From: JBBDWR01 sp040902745 | GTDB taxonomy: Bacteria > Actinomycetota > UBA4738 > HRBIN12 | Length of the DNA stretch: 64,000 nucleotides | Assembly: GCA_040902745.1 (NCBI GenBank) | Contig: JBBDWR010000018.1 | Span: forward strand, 20,317-84,316 | Direction: 5' to 3' | Notes under the pieces: generated by a model | What the model was told of the DNA's origin: nothing | What the model saw: the letters and a program-made list of their open reading frames with translations, nothing else | Database searches by the model: none | Part shown: one piece after another, positions 50,251-59,414 of the stretch | Numbering within the stretch: the stretch's first letter is position 1 | Layout of the letters: each line of letters begins with the position of its first letter | Made by a program: the position numbers and the translations under genes

Positions 50251-52149
50251 GTGAGCGTCCCGAAACCTGCCACCTCGACGATCCCAGACGAGCCGGGCGC
50301 CTACCTTTTCCGCGACGGCGACGGCCGGGTGATCTACGTCGGCAAGGCCCGTTCCCTGCGCAAGCGCCTGGCGTCGTACTGGGGAAAACCGCTGCACGCG
50401 CGCACGGCCGCCATGACGGATGCCGCGGTGTCGGTCGAGTGGATCGTCGCGGGCTCCGAGCTCGATGCGCTGATGCTCGAATTCAACCTGATCAAGGAAC
50501 ACCGGCCCCGCTTCAACATCCGCTATCGCGACGACAAGTCCTACCCCTACCTGGCGATCACGGTGGGGGAGAAGTGGCCCCGCGCCCAGGTGTTGCGCGC
50601 AGCCAAGAGAAAGAACGTCCGCTTCTTCGGTCCGTACGGGCACGCATACGCGATCCGCGAGACGCTCGACAGCCTGACGCGGGTGTTCCCGGTGCGAACG
50701 TGCTCCAACACCTTCTTCGAACAACGAGCCCGGGCGAAGCGTCCGTGCCTGTACTACGACATCGGACGGTGCTCGGGTCCATGCGTTCCCGAGCGCACGG
50801 GGGTCACCGAGGAGCGCTATCGCGAGGAAGTCGACCAGATGGTCGACTTCCTCGCCGGCAACCACCGTCCTGTGCTCCGTCGGCTCGAAGCTGAGATGGA
50901 CGATGCTTCGAAGCGACGCGAGTACGAGCATGCGGCCAAACTTCGCGACGCGCTCACAGCCGCGCGGCGAGCGATCGAGAGCCAGGAGATGGTCCTGACG
51001 CAGGCCGAGGATCTCGACGTGATCGGTCTCGTCGAAGACGACCTCGAGGCCGCCTTCCAGGTGTTCTTCGTCCGAAAGGGCCGGGTGATGGGACGCAAGG
51101 GCTGGATCGTCGATCGAGTCGAACAGCTCGATCGTTCGGGCCTGCTCGCTTCGTTCCTCGGGGAGCTGTATCGAGAACGGGATGAGGTGCCCCCTCGCAT
51201 CCTCGTGCCGGCGCTCCCCGGCGACCGACCGGTGATCGAGGAGTGGCTCGAGACGCGGCGCGGTGCCAAGGTCACGATCGCGATCCCGGAGCGCGGCGCG
51301 AAACGAAAGCTGCAGGAGGTGGTCACCCGCAATGCCACCGAGGCGTTCCAGCGGCACAAGTTGCGACGCGCGTCGGATTTCGGCGCCCGCTCGCGAGCGC
51401 TCTCGCAACTCGCCGAGGAACTGGGGCTGCCGCAGGCGCCGCTGCGGGTCGAGTGCTACGACATCTCCAACCTGGGACCCAGCGACAAGGTCGCCTCGAT
51501 GGTCGTGTTCGAGGACGGTCTCCCCAAACGATCCGACTACCGACGCTTCACGATCAAGCAGGTCGATGGACAGGACGATTTCGCAAGTATGGAAGAGGTG
51601 CTGCGACGCAGACTCGGCAGGCTCCTCGAGCAACGTGACGAACCGCTGCATGAGGATGGCCGTCCCCGCCGGTTCGCCTATCCGCCGCAACTGATCGTCG
51701 TCGACGGCGGTCGAGGGCAATTGGGTGTTGCCGTTCGGGTGCTCGCAGACCTCGGCATGGAGATCCCGGTGATCGGACTCGCGAAACGTCTGGAGGAGGT
51801 CTACCTCTCCGGCCGTCCGGAGGCCCTGATGATCCCCCGGACCTCCGAGGCGTTGTTCGTGCTGCAGCACCTGCGCGACGAGGCGCACCGGTTCGCGGTG
51901 GGCTTCCATCGGCAGAAACGCGCTAAGCGCGCTCTCTCGTCGCCCCTGGACGAGATCCCGGGGGTGGGGCCCGCTCGCAAGAAGGCACTGTTGCGACGCT
52001 TCGGATCGCTCTCGCGACTGCGACAGGCCTCCGAGGAAGAAGTCGCCGCGACGCCGGGAGTCGGTCCTGCCCTCGCCCACGCGATCGTCGAAGCGTTGCA
52101 CGCACCGAACTCCGGCCGAAGCGACACTCCCGCCCGAGCGAGCGCCTGA
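50251..52149 (+). CDS. uvrC: Excinuclease ABC subunit C
   Basis: Dual-incision nuclease of nucleotide excision repair. 632 residues. N-terminal GIY-YIG domain (GAYLFRDGDGRVIYVGKARSLRKR), UVR domain near residue 210 (RRLEAEMDDASKRREYEHAAKLRD), RNase H-like 5' nuclease domain (VECYDISN, VVDGGRGQL, GLAKRLEEVY) and tandem helix-hairpin-helix at the end (IPGVGPARKKALLRRFG, TPGVGPALAHAI). The stop overlaps rapZ (TGATG). Confidence 0.98.
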   Translation: MSVPKPATSTIPDEPGAYLFRDGDGRVIYVGKARSLRKRLASYWGKPLHARTAAMTDAAVSVEWIVAGSELDALMLEFNLIKEHRPRFNIRYRDDKSYPYLAITVGEKWPRAQVLRAAKRKNVRFFGPYGHAYAIRETLDSLTRVFPVRTCSNTFFEQRARAKRPCLYYDIGRCSGPCVPERTGVTEERYREEVDQMVDFLAGNHRPVLRRLEAEMDDASKRREYEHAAKLRDALTAARRAIESQEMVLTQAEDLDVIGLVEDDLEAAFQVFFVRKGRVMGRKGWIVDRVEQLDRSGLLASFLGELYRERDEVPPRILVPALPGDRPVIEEWLETRRGAKVTIAIPERGAKRKLQEVVTRNATEAFQRHKLRRASDFGARSRALSQLAEELGLPQAPLRVECYDISNLGPSDKVASMVVFEDGLPKRSDYRRFTIKQVDGQDDFASMEEVLRRRLGRLLEQRDEPLHEDGRPRRFAYPPQLIVVDGGRGQLGVAVRVLADLGMEIPVIGLAKRLEEVYLSGRPEALMIPRTSEALFVLQHLRDEAHRFAVGFHRQKRAKRALSSPLDEIPGVGPARKKALLRRFGSLSRLRQASEEEVAATPGVGPALAHAIVEALHAPNSGRSDTPARASA

Positions 52150-53108
52150 TGGCCGAAGGAGCGCGGCGGGCGAAGCGAGGGTCCTCCGAGAACCCGGTCG
52201 GCCTTGCCGGGCACGAGCAGGCCCCGCTATTCGACGTGTCGGGGCCCGACGGGCCTGGTTTCACGATCATCACCGGGCTCTCGGGTGCGGGCCGATCCGA
52301 AGCCGCACGGTGCCTCGAGGACCTGGGCTGGTTCGTGGTCGACAACCTTCCGCCCGAGCTGTTGGGCAAGATGGCCGAGCTGGGTGCGCGACCCGGAGGT
52401 CCCGCCCGTGTGGCGATCGTGGTCGATGCGCGAGGAGGCGTGTTCTTCGGGGAGCTGGCGAGCGCGCTCGACGAACTCAAAGGCCTCAAGATCGATTATC
52501 AGATCGTGTACCTGGAGGCATCTGACCAGGATCTCGTGAACCGGTACGAGGCCACCCGCCGACGCCACCCGCTGGCGCCGGCCGATCGCGTGGTCGAGGG
52601 CATCCGGAAAGAGCGGCTGATGATGGAGAGCCTGCGCGGTGACGCCGATCTTATCGTGGACACCTCGGGGCTCACACCACATGAGCTGCGAGATCGCCTG
52701 CGGGACGCGTTCGCCGACACACCACCCGAGGCGCGGCTGCAGGTGTCGCTGCTCTCCTTCGGCTACAAGTACGGAACACCTCGCGACGCCGACATCGTGA
52801 TCGATGTGCGCTTCCTCGCGAACCCATATTGGGTCGACGCGCTGCGACCGAAGACCGGCCTGGACGAACCGGTGAGGGACTTCGTGACCGGTCAGGAACG
52901 CTACGCCACATTCCTCCAGCGTCTCCAGGACCTGTTCGATCTCGTTCTGCCGGGCTATCTGTCCGAAGGCAAGTCCTACCTGACGATCGCGTTGGGCTGT
53001 ACGGGTGGACGACACCGCTCGGTGGTGGTCGCCGAGGAGCTTGCGCTGTTCTTCCGCGACCACGGAATGCCCGTCGCCGTCGACCATCGCGACGTCGAAC
53101 GCGGCTGA
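52149..53108 (+). CDS. rapZ: RapZ family nucleotide-binding protein
   Basis: 319 residues. P-loop GLSGAGRSEAARCLEDLGWFVVDNLP near residue 43, FLEASDxxLVxRYxxTRRRHPL-type segment (residues about 120-145), and the C-terminal SFGYKYGTPRDADIVIDVRFLANPYW and GCTGGRHRSVVVAEEL motifs. In E. coli RapZ is an adaptor for RNase E; in actinobacteria the role is less clear. Translationally coupled to uvrC. The usual next genes yvcK and whiA are absent; gap follows after 88 bp. Confidence 0.95.
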   Translation: MAEGARRAKRGSSENPVGLAGHEQAPLFDVSGPDGPGFTIITGLSGAGRSEAARCLEDLGWFVVDNLPPELLGKMAELGARPGGPARVAIVVDARGGVFFGELASALDELKGLKIDYQIVYLEASDQDLVNRYEATRRRHPLAPADRVVEGIRKERLMMESLRGDADLIVDTSGLTPHELRDRLRDAFADTPPEARLQVSLLSFGYKYGTPRDADIVIDVRFLANPYWVDALRPKTGLDEPVRDFVTGQERYATFLQRLQDLFDLVLPGYLSEGKSYLTIALGCTGGRHRSVVVAEELALFFRDHGMPVAVDHRDVERG

Positions 53109-53163
53109 CGGCGATCGACGTGCCTGCGCGGGCACGGCCGGGACGACCCGCCGAACCCGTGGA

Positions 53164-53169
53164 TAGGAT
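53164..53169 (+). promoter_or_regulatory. -10 box of the glycolytic operon
   Basis: TAGGAT 27 nt before ATG 53197, with an AGGAGG ribosome site in between; the operon mRNA therefore has a short leader. Confidence 0.5.
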
Positions 53170-53196
53170 GGAGACCCGCCGCACCCAGGAGGATCC

Positions 53197-54201
53197 ATGT
53201 CCATCAAGATCGGCGTGAACGGCTTCGGCCGGATCGGCCGCAATTTCCTTCGGGCCTCGATCGAGCGAGGCGCCGACCTCGACCTCGTGGCCGTCAACGA
53301 CATCACCGACCCCGCCACCTTGGCGCACCTGTTGAAGTACGACTCGGTGCTGGGTCGCTTCCCGGGTGAGGTCTCGGTCGAGGGCGACACGATCCGCGTC
53401 AATGACGACACGATCAAGGTCCTCGCAGAACGTGACCCGGCCGATCTGCCCTGGAAGCAGCTCGGAGCCCAGGTCGTCATCGAGTCCACCGGGCTGTTCA
53501 CCAAACGCGACGACGCCGCGAAGCACCTCGCGGCGGGAGCCGAGAAGGTTCTGATCAGCGCCCCCGCAAAGGGTGAGGACCTCACGATCGTGCTCGGCGT
53601 CAACGACGACGCCTACGACCCCGCGAGTCATCACGTCATCTCGAACGCCTCGTGCACCACGAACTGTGTGGCGCCGATGGTGAAGGTCCTCGACGACGCG
53701 TTCGGGGTGGAGCAGGGGTTCATGACAACGGTTCACGCTTACACGAACGATCAGCGGATCCTCGACCTGCCGCACCCCGATCTCCGTCGTGCGCGAGCCG
53801 CCGCGGTCAACGTGATCCCGACCTCCACCGGCGCGGCGAAGGCCGCCGGGCTGGTGCTGCCCCACCTGCAGGGCAAGCTCGACGGGATGGCGATGCGTGT
53901 GCCGGTGCCGGACGGCTCGGTGACGGACTTCGTCGCGAACGTGAAGGGCACACCGAGCGTCGCCGACGTCAATGCGGCGTTCGCGGCGGCCGCGGCATCC
54001 GGGTCGTTGGAGGGCAAACTCGTCTACACAGAGGATCCGATCGTCAGTTCCGACATCGTCGGATCGCCGGCGTCGTGCACGTTCGACGCCCTCGCGACGA
54101 TGACGATGGGGAACACGGTGAAGATCCTCGGTTGGTACGACAACGAGTGGGGTTACTCCAACCGCCTGGTCGATCTCGCGGAGTTCGTCGCCGCGACGTG
54201 A
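53197..54201 (+). CDS. gap: Glyceraldehyde-3-phosphate dehydrogenase
   Basis: 334 residues, type I. NAD-binding GVNGFGRIGRNFLRA, catalytic SNASCTTNCVAPM with Cys near 152, His in TVHAYTNDQ, and WYDNEWGYSNRL. Oxidises glyceraldehyde 3-phosphate to 1,3-bisphosphoglycerate. AGGAGG lies 6 nt before ATG. First gene of gap-pgk-tpiA-apgM; its stop overlaps the pgk start (GTGA). Confidence 0.98.
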   Translation: MSIKIGVNGFGRIGRNFLRASIERGADLDLVAVNDITDPATLAHLLKYDSVLGRFPGEVSVEGDTIRVNDDTIKVLAERDPADLPWKQLGAQVVIESTGLFTKRDDAAKHLAAGAEKVLISAPAKGEDLTIVLGVNDDAYDPASHHVISNASCTTNCVAPMVKVLDDAFGVEQGFMTTVHAYTNDQRILDLPHPDLRRARAAAVNVIPTSTGAAKAAGLVLPHLQGKLDGMAMRVPVPDGSVTDFVANVKGTPSVADVNAAFAAAAASGSLEGKLVYTEDPIVSSDIVGSPASCTFDALATMTMGNTVKILGWYDNEWGYSNRLVDLAEFVAAT

Positions 54202-55433
54202 GTCTCCCGAGCCTCGACGACGCCGGCGACGTAGCCGGGAAACGCGTCTTCGTTCGCGTCGATTTCAACGTCCCGCTGGACGAGGGCCGGGTCGCCGACG
54301 ACACACGTATCCGAGCCTCGCTCCCGACGATCGAGGAGCTCCTGGGGCGCGCCGCGCGACCGGTGCTCGCCTCGCATCTCGGGCGACCCAAGGGGACCGT
54401 CGTGGAGGCGCTGCGACTCGCGCCGGTCGCGCGGCGGCTCGGTGAACTGCTGGGGTGTGAGGTCGTGGCGGCGCGCGACATCGTGGGGGATTCCGCCCGG
54501 GCGTGTGTCGAGCGAGACGAACTCGTGCTCCTCGAGAACCTGCGATTCGATCCGCGGGAGACGGCGGACGACGAGGGGTTCGCAGCGGAGCTCGCCGCGT
54601 TCGCGCAGATCTACGTCGACGATGCGTTCGGGGTGGCGCATCGGGCGCACGCGTCGGTGCATGCGTTGCCCCGGCTGATCCGGATTCGCTCCGGCGCGGT
54701 CGTCGCGGGTCGGTTGCTCTGCGAGGAAGTCGATGTCCTGTCCCGTCTGCGCGACGGGGCGGTCGAACAGCCGTACATCGCCGTGCTCGGGGGGGCGAAG
54801 GTCTCCGACAAACTGGCGGCGATCGATGCGTTGCTGGATCGCGTCGACGCGATCCTGATCGGGGGGGCGATGGCCTTCACCTTGATCGCTGCGCAGGGTG
54901 GCGACGTCGGCAACAGTCTCGTGGAACGGGACCGGTTCGACGAGGTGCGGGCCACGTTGGCGCGCGCGGACCAGAAGGGTGTGTTGATCCAGCTCCCCGA
55001 GGACGTGGTCGCCGCGCCGGAGATCTCGGTCGACGTCCGGCGCGAGACGGTCAAGGCGGCCGCGATCCCGCGAGGATCGATGGGTCTGGATATCGGCCCT
55101 CGAAGTGTCGAGGAATTCGCCCGGACGATCGCCGACGCGAAGACGATCCTGTGGAACGGCCCCATGGGCGTGTTCGAGCTCGAGCCGTTCTCCGCGGGCA
55201 CCAGGGGCGTTGCCCGGGCGATCGCCGGATCGACGGCCTTCTCGGTCGTCGGTGGGGGCGACAGCTTGGCGGCCGTGAGGAGATTCGAGATGACCGACGG
55301 GTTCGACCACCTGTCGACGGGTGGCGGTGCGTCGTTGGAGTTCCTGGAGGGTGCCACCCTGCCGGGGATCGAGGTCCTCGGATCCGCGCCCGGGTCGTCG
55401 AGAACGGTAGGAAGGAGCGGACGAGATGACTGA
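54198..55433 (+). CDS. pgk: Phosphoglycerate kinase
   Basis: 411 residues. FVRVDFNVPLD and the substrate-binding LASHLGRPKG near the N-terminus, ENLRF, VDDAFGVAHRAHAS, LGGAKVSDK, and the nucleotide loop TGGGASLEFLEG at the end. Makes ATP from 1,3-bisphosphoglycerate. Start GTG 54198 is defined by the overlap with gap and by SLPSLDDAGDVAGKRVFVRVDF matching usual N-termini. It overlaps tpiA by 8 bp. Confidence 0.97.
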   Translation: MSLPSLDDAGDVAGKRVFVRVDFNVPLDEGRVADDTRIRASLPTIEELLGRAARPVLASHLGRPKGTVVEALRLAPVARRLGELLGCEVVAARDIVGDSARACVERDELVLLENLRFDPRETADDEGFAAELAAFAQIYVDDAFGVAHRAHASVHALPRLIRIRSGAVVAGRLLCEEVDVLSRLRDGAVEQPYIAVLGGAKVSDKLAAIDALLDRVDAILIGGAMAFTLIAAQGGDVGNSLVERDRFDEVRATLARADQKGVLIQLPEDVVAAPEISVDVRRETVKAAAIPRGSMGLDIGPRSVEEFARTIADAKTILWNGPMGVFELEPFSAGTRGVARAIAGSTAFSVVGGGDSLAAVRRFEMTDGFDHLSTGGGASLEFLEGATLPGIEVLGSAPGSSRTVGRSGRDD

Positions 55434-56202
55434 GCCCGTGCGGCGTCCGATCATCGCCGCGAACTGGAAGATGCACAAGACACATCTCGAGGCGATCCGC
55501 GACACGCAGAAGCTGAGCTACCTGCTCGACGCAGAGGACACCGAGCGGGTGGAGGTGGTGCTGTGCCCGACCTTCACCGCGCTGCGGGCGGTCCAAACCC
55601 TGATCGATGGGGACAAGCTCGCGTTCGGCCTGGGTGCACAGAACGTCTACCCGAAGGATGCGGGCGCCTACACCGGTGAGATCTCACCGCCGATGCTCAC
55701 CGCTCTCAAGGTCGCCTACGTCATCGTTGGGCACTCGGAACGCCGGGAGCTGTTCGGGGAAACGGACGAGTTGGTCAACCAGAAGGTCAAGGCGGTACTC
55801 GCCCACCAGATGACCCCGATCCTCTGCGTTGGCGAGTCCTTGTCCGAACGAGACGCGGGCGGGACCGAGCAGAAGGTGGGAGAACAGTTGCGCGCGGACC
55901 TCAAGGGGGTCGACGCCGAGCGAGCAGCATCGATGGTGGTCGCCTACGAACCGATCTGGGCGATCGGAACGGGTCGCAACGCCCAGCCCGCGGATGCGGG
56001 CGCGGTGGTGTCCCACATCCGGACCGTTCTGGATTCGCTCTACGGAGGGGATGTCGCTCGGGGTGTCCGCGTGCAATACGGCGGCAGCGTCAAGGCCGGC
56101 AACATCCGCGACTTCATGGCGCATCCCGAGATCGACGGCGCGTTGGTGGGCGGCGCCAGCCTCGATCCGGAGGAACTGGCCCTGATCGTGAAGTACCGAT
56201 AG
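55426..56202 (+). CDS. tpiA: Triosephosphate isomerase
   Basis: 258 residues. AANWKMHKT near the N-terminus (catalytic Lys), IVGHSERRELF with catalytic His, AYEPIWAIGTGR with catalytic Glu, and VQYGGSVKAGN and GGASLDP at the phosphate site. Interconverts dihydroxyacetone phosphate and glyceraldehyde 3-phosphate. GGAAGGAGC lies before ATG 55426, inside the end of pgk. Confidence 0.98.
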   Translation: MTEPVRRPIIAANWKMHKTHLEAIRDTQKLSYLLDAEDTERVEVVLCPTFTALRAVQTLIDGDKLAFGLGAQNVYPKDAGAYTGEISPPMLTALKVAYVIVGHSERRELFGETDELVNQKVKAVLAHQMTPILCVGESLSERDAGGTEQKVGEQLRADLKGVDAERAASMVVAYEPIWAIGTGRNAQPADAGAVVSHIRTVLDSLYGGDVARGVRVQYGGSVKAGNIRDFMAHPEIDGALVGGASLDPEELALIVKYR

Positions 56203-56212
56203 GAGGGACCCC

Positions 56213-57493
56213 CTGTATCGACTCCTCTACGTGTGCCTGGACGGTCTCGGAGACGACCCGATCCCGGCGTTCGACGGGCGAACGCCGCTGGAGGAAGCCG
56301 AGACGCCGTTCCTTGACGGTCTCGCGCGGCGAGGGCGAACCGGCTCGTGCATCACGGTGGGTCCGGGCATCGCGCCGGAGTCCGACATCGCGGTGTTCGC
56401 GATCCTCGGCTACGACCCACGTGAGGAGCACCCCGGCCGCGGTGTGGTCGAGGCGGTGGGAGCGGACATGGAGTACCGGGACGGCGACCTCGCCTACCGC
56501 GTGAACTTCGCCACGGCGGACTGGCCGAGGATCGTCGATCGCAGGGTCGGTCGCTCTCTGTCATCGGAGGAGTCTCAGGCGCTCGCGCTCGAAGTCAATC
56601 GCAAGCTCACGCTCCCGGGGGCGACGTTCGAGCTGAAGGCGACCGTCGAGCACCGAGGTTGCCTCGTGATCCGCGCCGCAGACGGACCGCTCTCCGCGGC
56701 CGTGACGAACACGGATCCGGCCTACGCCAAGGATGGGTCTCTCGGCGTCGCGCTCGAGACCTTCGAGCCCGAGGTCGTGCGATGCGAACCGCTGGAGGAT
56801 ACGGAGGCGGCACACCACGCCGCGGAGCTCACGAACGCCTTCGTCGAGGGCGCGGCCAAGATCCTCGACGCCTCGGAGATCAATCGGGAACGGCGGGCCG
56901 CCGGCGCGCTTCCCGCGAACCTGATCCTCACGCGTGACGCGGGGGATCATCTGCCCCGGCTCCAGCGCATCAAAGACCGTTTCGGGCCCACGTGGGGCTG
57001 CTTCGTCGAGATGCCGGTGGAGCGCGGGATCGCGAAGATGCTCGGGATGGTCCCGGTGGACGCGCCGCGGCTGAAGGTGGACGCCCCGGGGCGCACCGCC
57101 GACGCCGATTACGTCAAATGGGCGGAGCTGGCGGCGGAGGCGCTCAACGGCTTCGACGCTCTCTACGTCCACATCAAAGGCCCCGACGTCCCCGCTCACG
57201 ACGGACGGGCCGAGGACAAGCGCGATGTCATAGCCACTATCGACCGAGCCTTCTTCGGGGAGATCCTCCCCCTGCTGGACGAGCGGACGATCGTCGCGGT
57301 CACCGCGGACCACGCGACCTCGTGTGTACGCAAGGCGCACACGGCAGAGCCGGTCCCTTTGCTAGTGAGCGGGGGTCCGGTTCGTCCCGACGGCTCGCCG
57401 AGTTTCGGGGAGCGAGCCTGCCGTGAGGGCTCCCTAGGAGAAGTTCGGGGGATCGGGATCGTGCCGAGACTCACGCAGCTGATGGGGACCTGA
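56213..57493 (+). CDS. apgM: 2,3-bisphosphoglycerate-independent phosphoglycerate mutase, archaeal type
   Basis: 426 residues of the alkaline-phosphatase superfamily, ApgM branch. VCLDGLGDDP (first metal Asp), TPFLDGLARRGRTG, GIAPESDIAVFAILGYDP with the catalytic Ser, VHIKGPDVPAHDG, and VTADHATSCVRKAHTAEPVPLLVSG (metal Asp/His). Converts 3- to 2-phosphoglycerate. AGGAGGG lies 5 nt before CTG 56213, which gives the expected N-terminus YRLLYVCLDG. The next standard start (GTG 56231) would delete six residues including the first strand. Eleven bp after tpiA. Confidence 0.9.
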   Translation: MYRLLYVCLDGLGDDPIPAFDGRTPLEEAETPFLDGLARRGRTGSCITVGPGIAPESDIAVFAILGYDPREEHPGRGVVEAVGADMEYRDGDLAYRVNFATADWPRIVDRRVGRSLSSEESQALALEVNRKLTLPGATFELKATVEHRGCLVIRAADGPLSAAVTNTDPAYAKDGSLGVALETFEPEVVRCEPLEDTEAAHHAAELTNAFVEGAAKILDASEINRERRAAGALPANLILTRDAGDHLPRLQRIKDRFGPTWGCFVEMPVERGIAKMLGMVPVDAPRLKVDAPGRTADADYVKWAELAAEALNGFDALYVHIKGPDVPAHDGRAEDKRDVIATIDRAFFGEILPLLDERTIVAVTADHATSCVRKAHTAEPVPLLVSGGPVRPDGSPSFGERACREGSLGEVRGIGIVPRLTQLMGT

Positions 57494-57610
57494 GCCGCTT
57501 GCCAGCGTTTTCCACAAGGTGGAAACCCGTGCGTTCACTGTGCTGCGCAGCCAGACCCTTCCTGCTACGCTCCGGAAACAGAGGGTTCAGGGGGCAAAAG
57601 GAGGAGACTC

Positions 57611-59320
57611 GTGAGGATCCGTGCAGCTCGAACGGTCCGGATCGTGGCGGTGTTGGGGGCGCTCACGCTTATCGCCGCGGCATGTTCCAGCGATGGGGGC
57701 AGCGGCGACGACGGTGACAGCGGGACTCCGACCAAGGGCGGCTCCGCCGTCTTCGGCGCGGAGCAGTGGCCGCAGTGCCTCAACCCGATCACCTCGTGCG
57801 CCTTCGCGTCGTGGTACTCGTACACGATCCAGCAGCAGGTGATGCCTCGCCTGGTCTCCCTGGACACATCGGGCAACTACATTCCCGACCTGGCGACCGA
57901 GGTGCCCTCGCTGGAGAACGGCATGATCACCGAGGACCCCTTCACGGTCACGTTCAACCTCGACCCCGAGGCGAACTGGGAGGACGGCACGCCGATCACG
58001 TCAGAAGACATCGAGTTCACGTGGCTGGCGCAGTTGAACACGCCGGGTGCGATCAGCACCGTCGGCTATCAGGACATCGAGTCCATGGACACCAGCGACC
58101 CCAAGACGGTCGTGATGGAATTCAGCAAGGTGTATGTCGATTGGGCCGAGCTGTTCGGCGGCGGCCTGCAGTTCGTTCTGAAGAAGGCCGCGTTCCCCGA
58201 TGCCGATGCGGACAAGCCCGATCTGAGCCAAGAGATGCAGGATGAAGTTCCCTTCTCGGGTGGCCCGTGGATCCTCGACTCCTGGGACAAGTCCGAGGCG
58301 ACGCTCAGCCGCAACGATGCCTTCTGGGGCCAGGTGCCTTACCTCGATCAGGTCTCGTTCGTCCGGCGGCAGAACCAATCGACCGAGATCAACTCGCTCA
58401 AGTCCGGTGAGGTGGACGCGATCTTCCCGCAGCCCTCGAACGTGAGCCTGATCGATCAGTTCGCCGATACGCCCGCGATCTTGACGGCCGGCGGCGGGTC
58501 CCCCTTCTGGGAAGCGATCCACTTCAACCACGAGGCACCGCCGCTTGACGACCAGGATGTTCGCGAGGGCATCATGTACGCCCTCAACCGAGATGCGGTG
58601 AACAGCACCCTCGTCAAGATCAACGCACCCGAGTCGGAAGTGCTCAACTGCTACGGCTGGCTGCCCACGGTGGGCGAGTGGTGCGACAACACGGACTTCG
58701 CGGAGTTCACCTACGATCCGGAGGCGGCCAAGGCCGCGTTCGAGAGGGCGGGCTACGACTGCTCCTCGACTCCGTGCGAGAAGGACGGCGAACCGCTGAC
58801 GATCGAATACGTGACGACGGCGGGCAACGACCGACGCGAGGACACGCAAGCGCTGCTGAAGGAGGGGGCGGTCGCCGCCGGTCTGGATCTCGATATCAAG
58901 ACCGAGGACCCGACCTTCCTGTTCAGCAACCTGCTGCCCAAGGGCGAGTTTCAGATGACGGAGTTCGCCTTCGGCGGTTCGCCCTCGCCCAGCGTGACAT
59001 CGATCTCGGCGTGCGACCAGATCCCCACGGAGGAGAACGACTTCAGCGGCCAGAACAACGACTTCTGGTGCAACGAGGATGCGTCCAAGCTGATGGCGCA
59101 AAGCGATGAGGAGCTGGATCCGAACAAGCGCTTGGAGCAGATCCACGCTATCGGCGATTTCACGGTCGAGGACCGCGTGGGCCTGCCGATGTACGTCCTT
59201 CCGCAGTTGACGGCGTGGCGCTCGGACAAGATCGCCGGCCCGATCGACGAGTACAACGAGACGATCTACAGCTCGTTCTTCAACATGAACGAGTGGTACC
59301 TCGTCGGCGGCGGGAGCTGA
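57611..59320 (+). CDS. Oligopeptide/dipeptide ABC transporter binding lipoprotein
   Basis: 569 residues, SBP_bac_5 family. Lipobox LIAAAC after a short signal peptide. Family landmarks: LNPITSCAFASWYSYTIQQQVMPRLV, YIPDLATEVPS, FNLDPEANWEDGTPITSEDIEFTW, VREGIMYALNRDAV. GTG 57611 follows AAAAGGAGGAG. First gene of a five-gene import operon. The solute is most likely a peptide, but nickel or other cargos occur in this family. Confidence 0.93.
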   Translation: MRIRAARTVRIVAVLGALTLIAAACSSDGGSGDDGDSGTPTKGGSAVFGAEQWPQCLNPITSCAFASWYSYTIQQQVMPRLVSLDTSGNYIPDLATEVPSLENGMITEDPFTVTFNLDPEANWEDGTPITSEDIEFTWLAQLNTPGAISTVGYQDIESMDTSDPKTVVMEFSKVYVDWAELFGGGLQFVLKKAAFPDADADKPDLSQEMQDEVPFSGGPWILDSWDKSEATLSRNDAFWGQVPYLDQVSFVRRQNQSTEINSLKSGEVDAIFPQPSNVSLIDQFADTPAILTAGGGSPFWEAIHFNHEAPPLDDQDVREGIMYALNRDAVNSTLVKINAPESEVLNCYGWLPTVGEWCDNTDFAEFTYDPEAAKAAFERAGYDCSSTPCEKDGEPLTIEYVTTAGNDRREDTQALLKEGAVAAGLDLDIKTEDPTFLFSNLLPKGEFQMTEFAFGGSPSPSVTSISACDQIPTEENDFSGQNNDFWCNEDASKLMAQSDEELDPNKRLEQIHAIGDFTVEDRVGLPMYVLPQLTAWRSDKIAGPIDEYNETIYSSFFNMNEWYLVGGGS

Positions 59321-59414
59321 GTCAGGGCAGCAGGAAAACGACGCACGAGATGGAGCAGGACCGGCGTGACGAGCGGCGGCACGGGGGCGCGTCGTCCCGA
59401 CCCGAGAGGTTGAG

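Noticed and set aside
48124..52101. 1325-residue open frame on the minus strand opposite uvrC and the lipoprotein gene
   Set aside because: It is antisense to well-supported genes, has Arg/Gly/His-rich low-complexity composition and no domain. Long shadows are normal at this GC content.
53652..54197. Long N-terminal extension of phosphoglycerate kinase
   Set aside because: It overlaps gap in another frame; the GTGA overlap at 54198 and the protein N-terminus fix the start.
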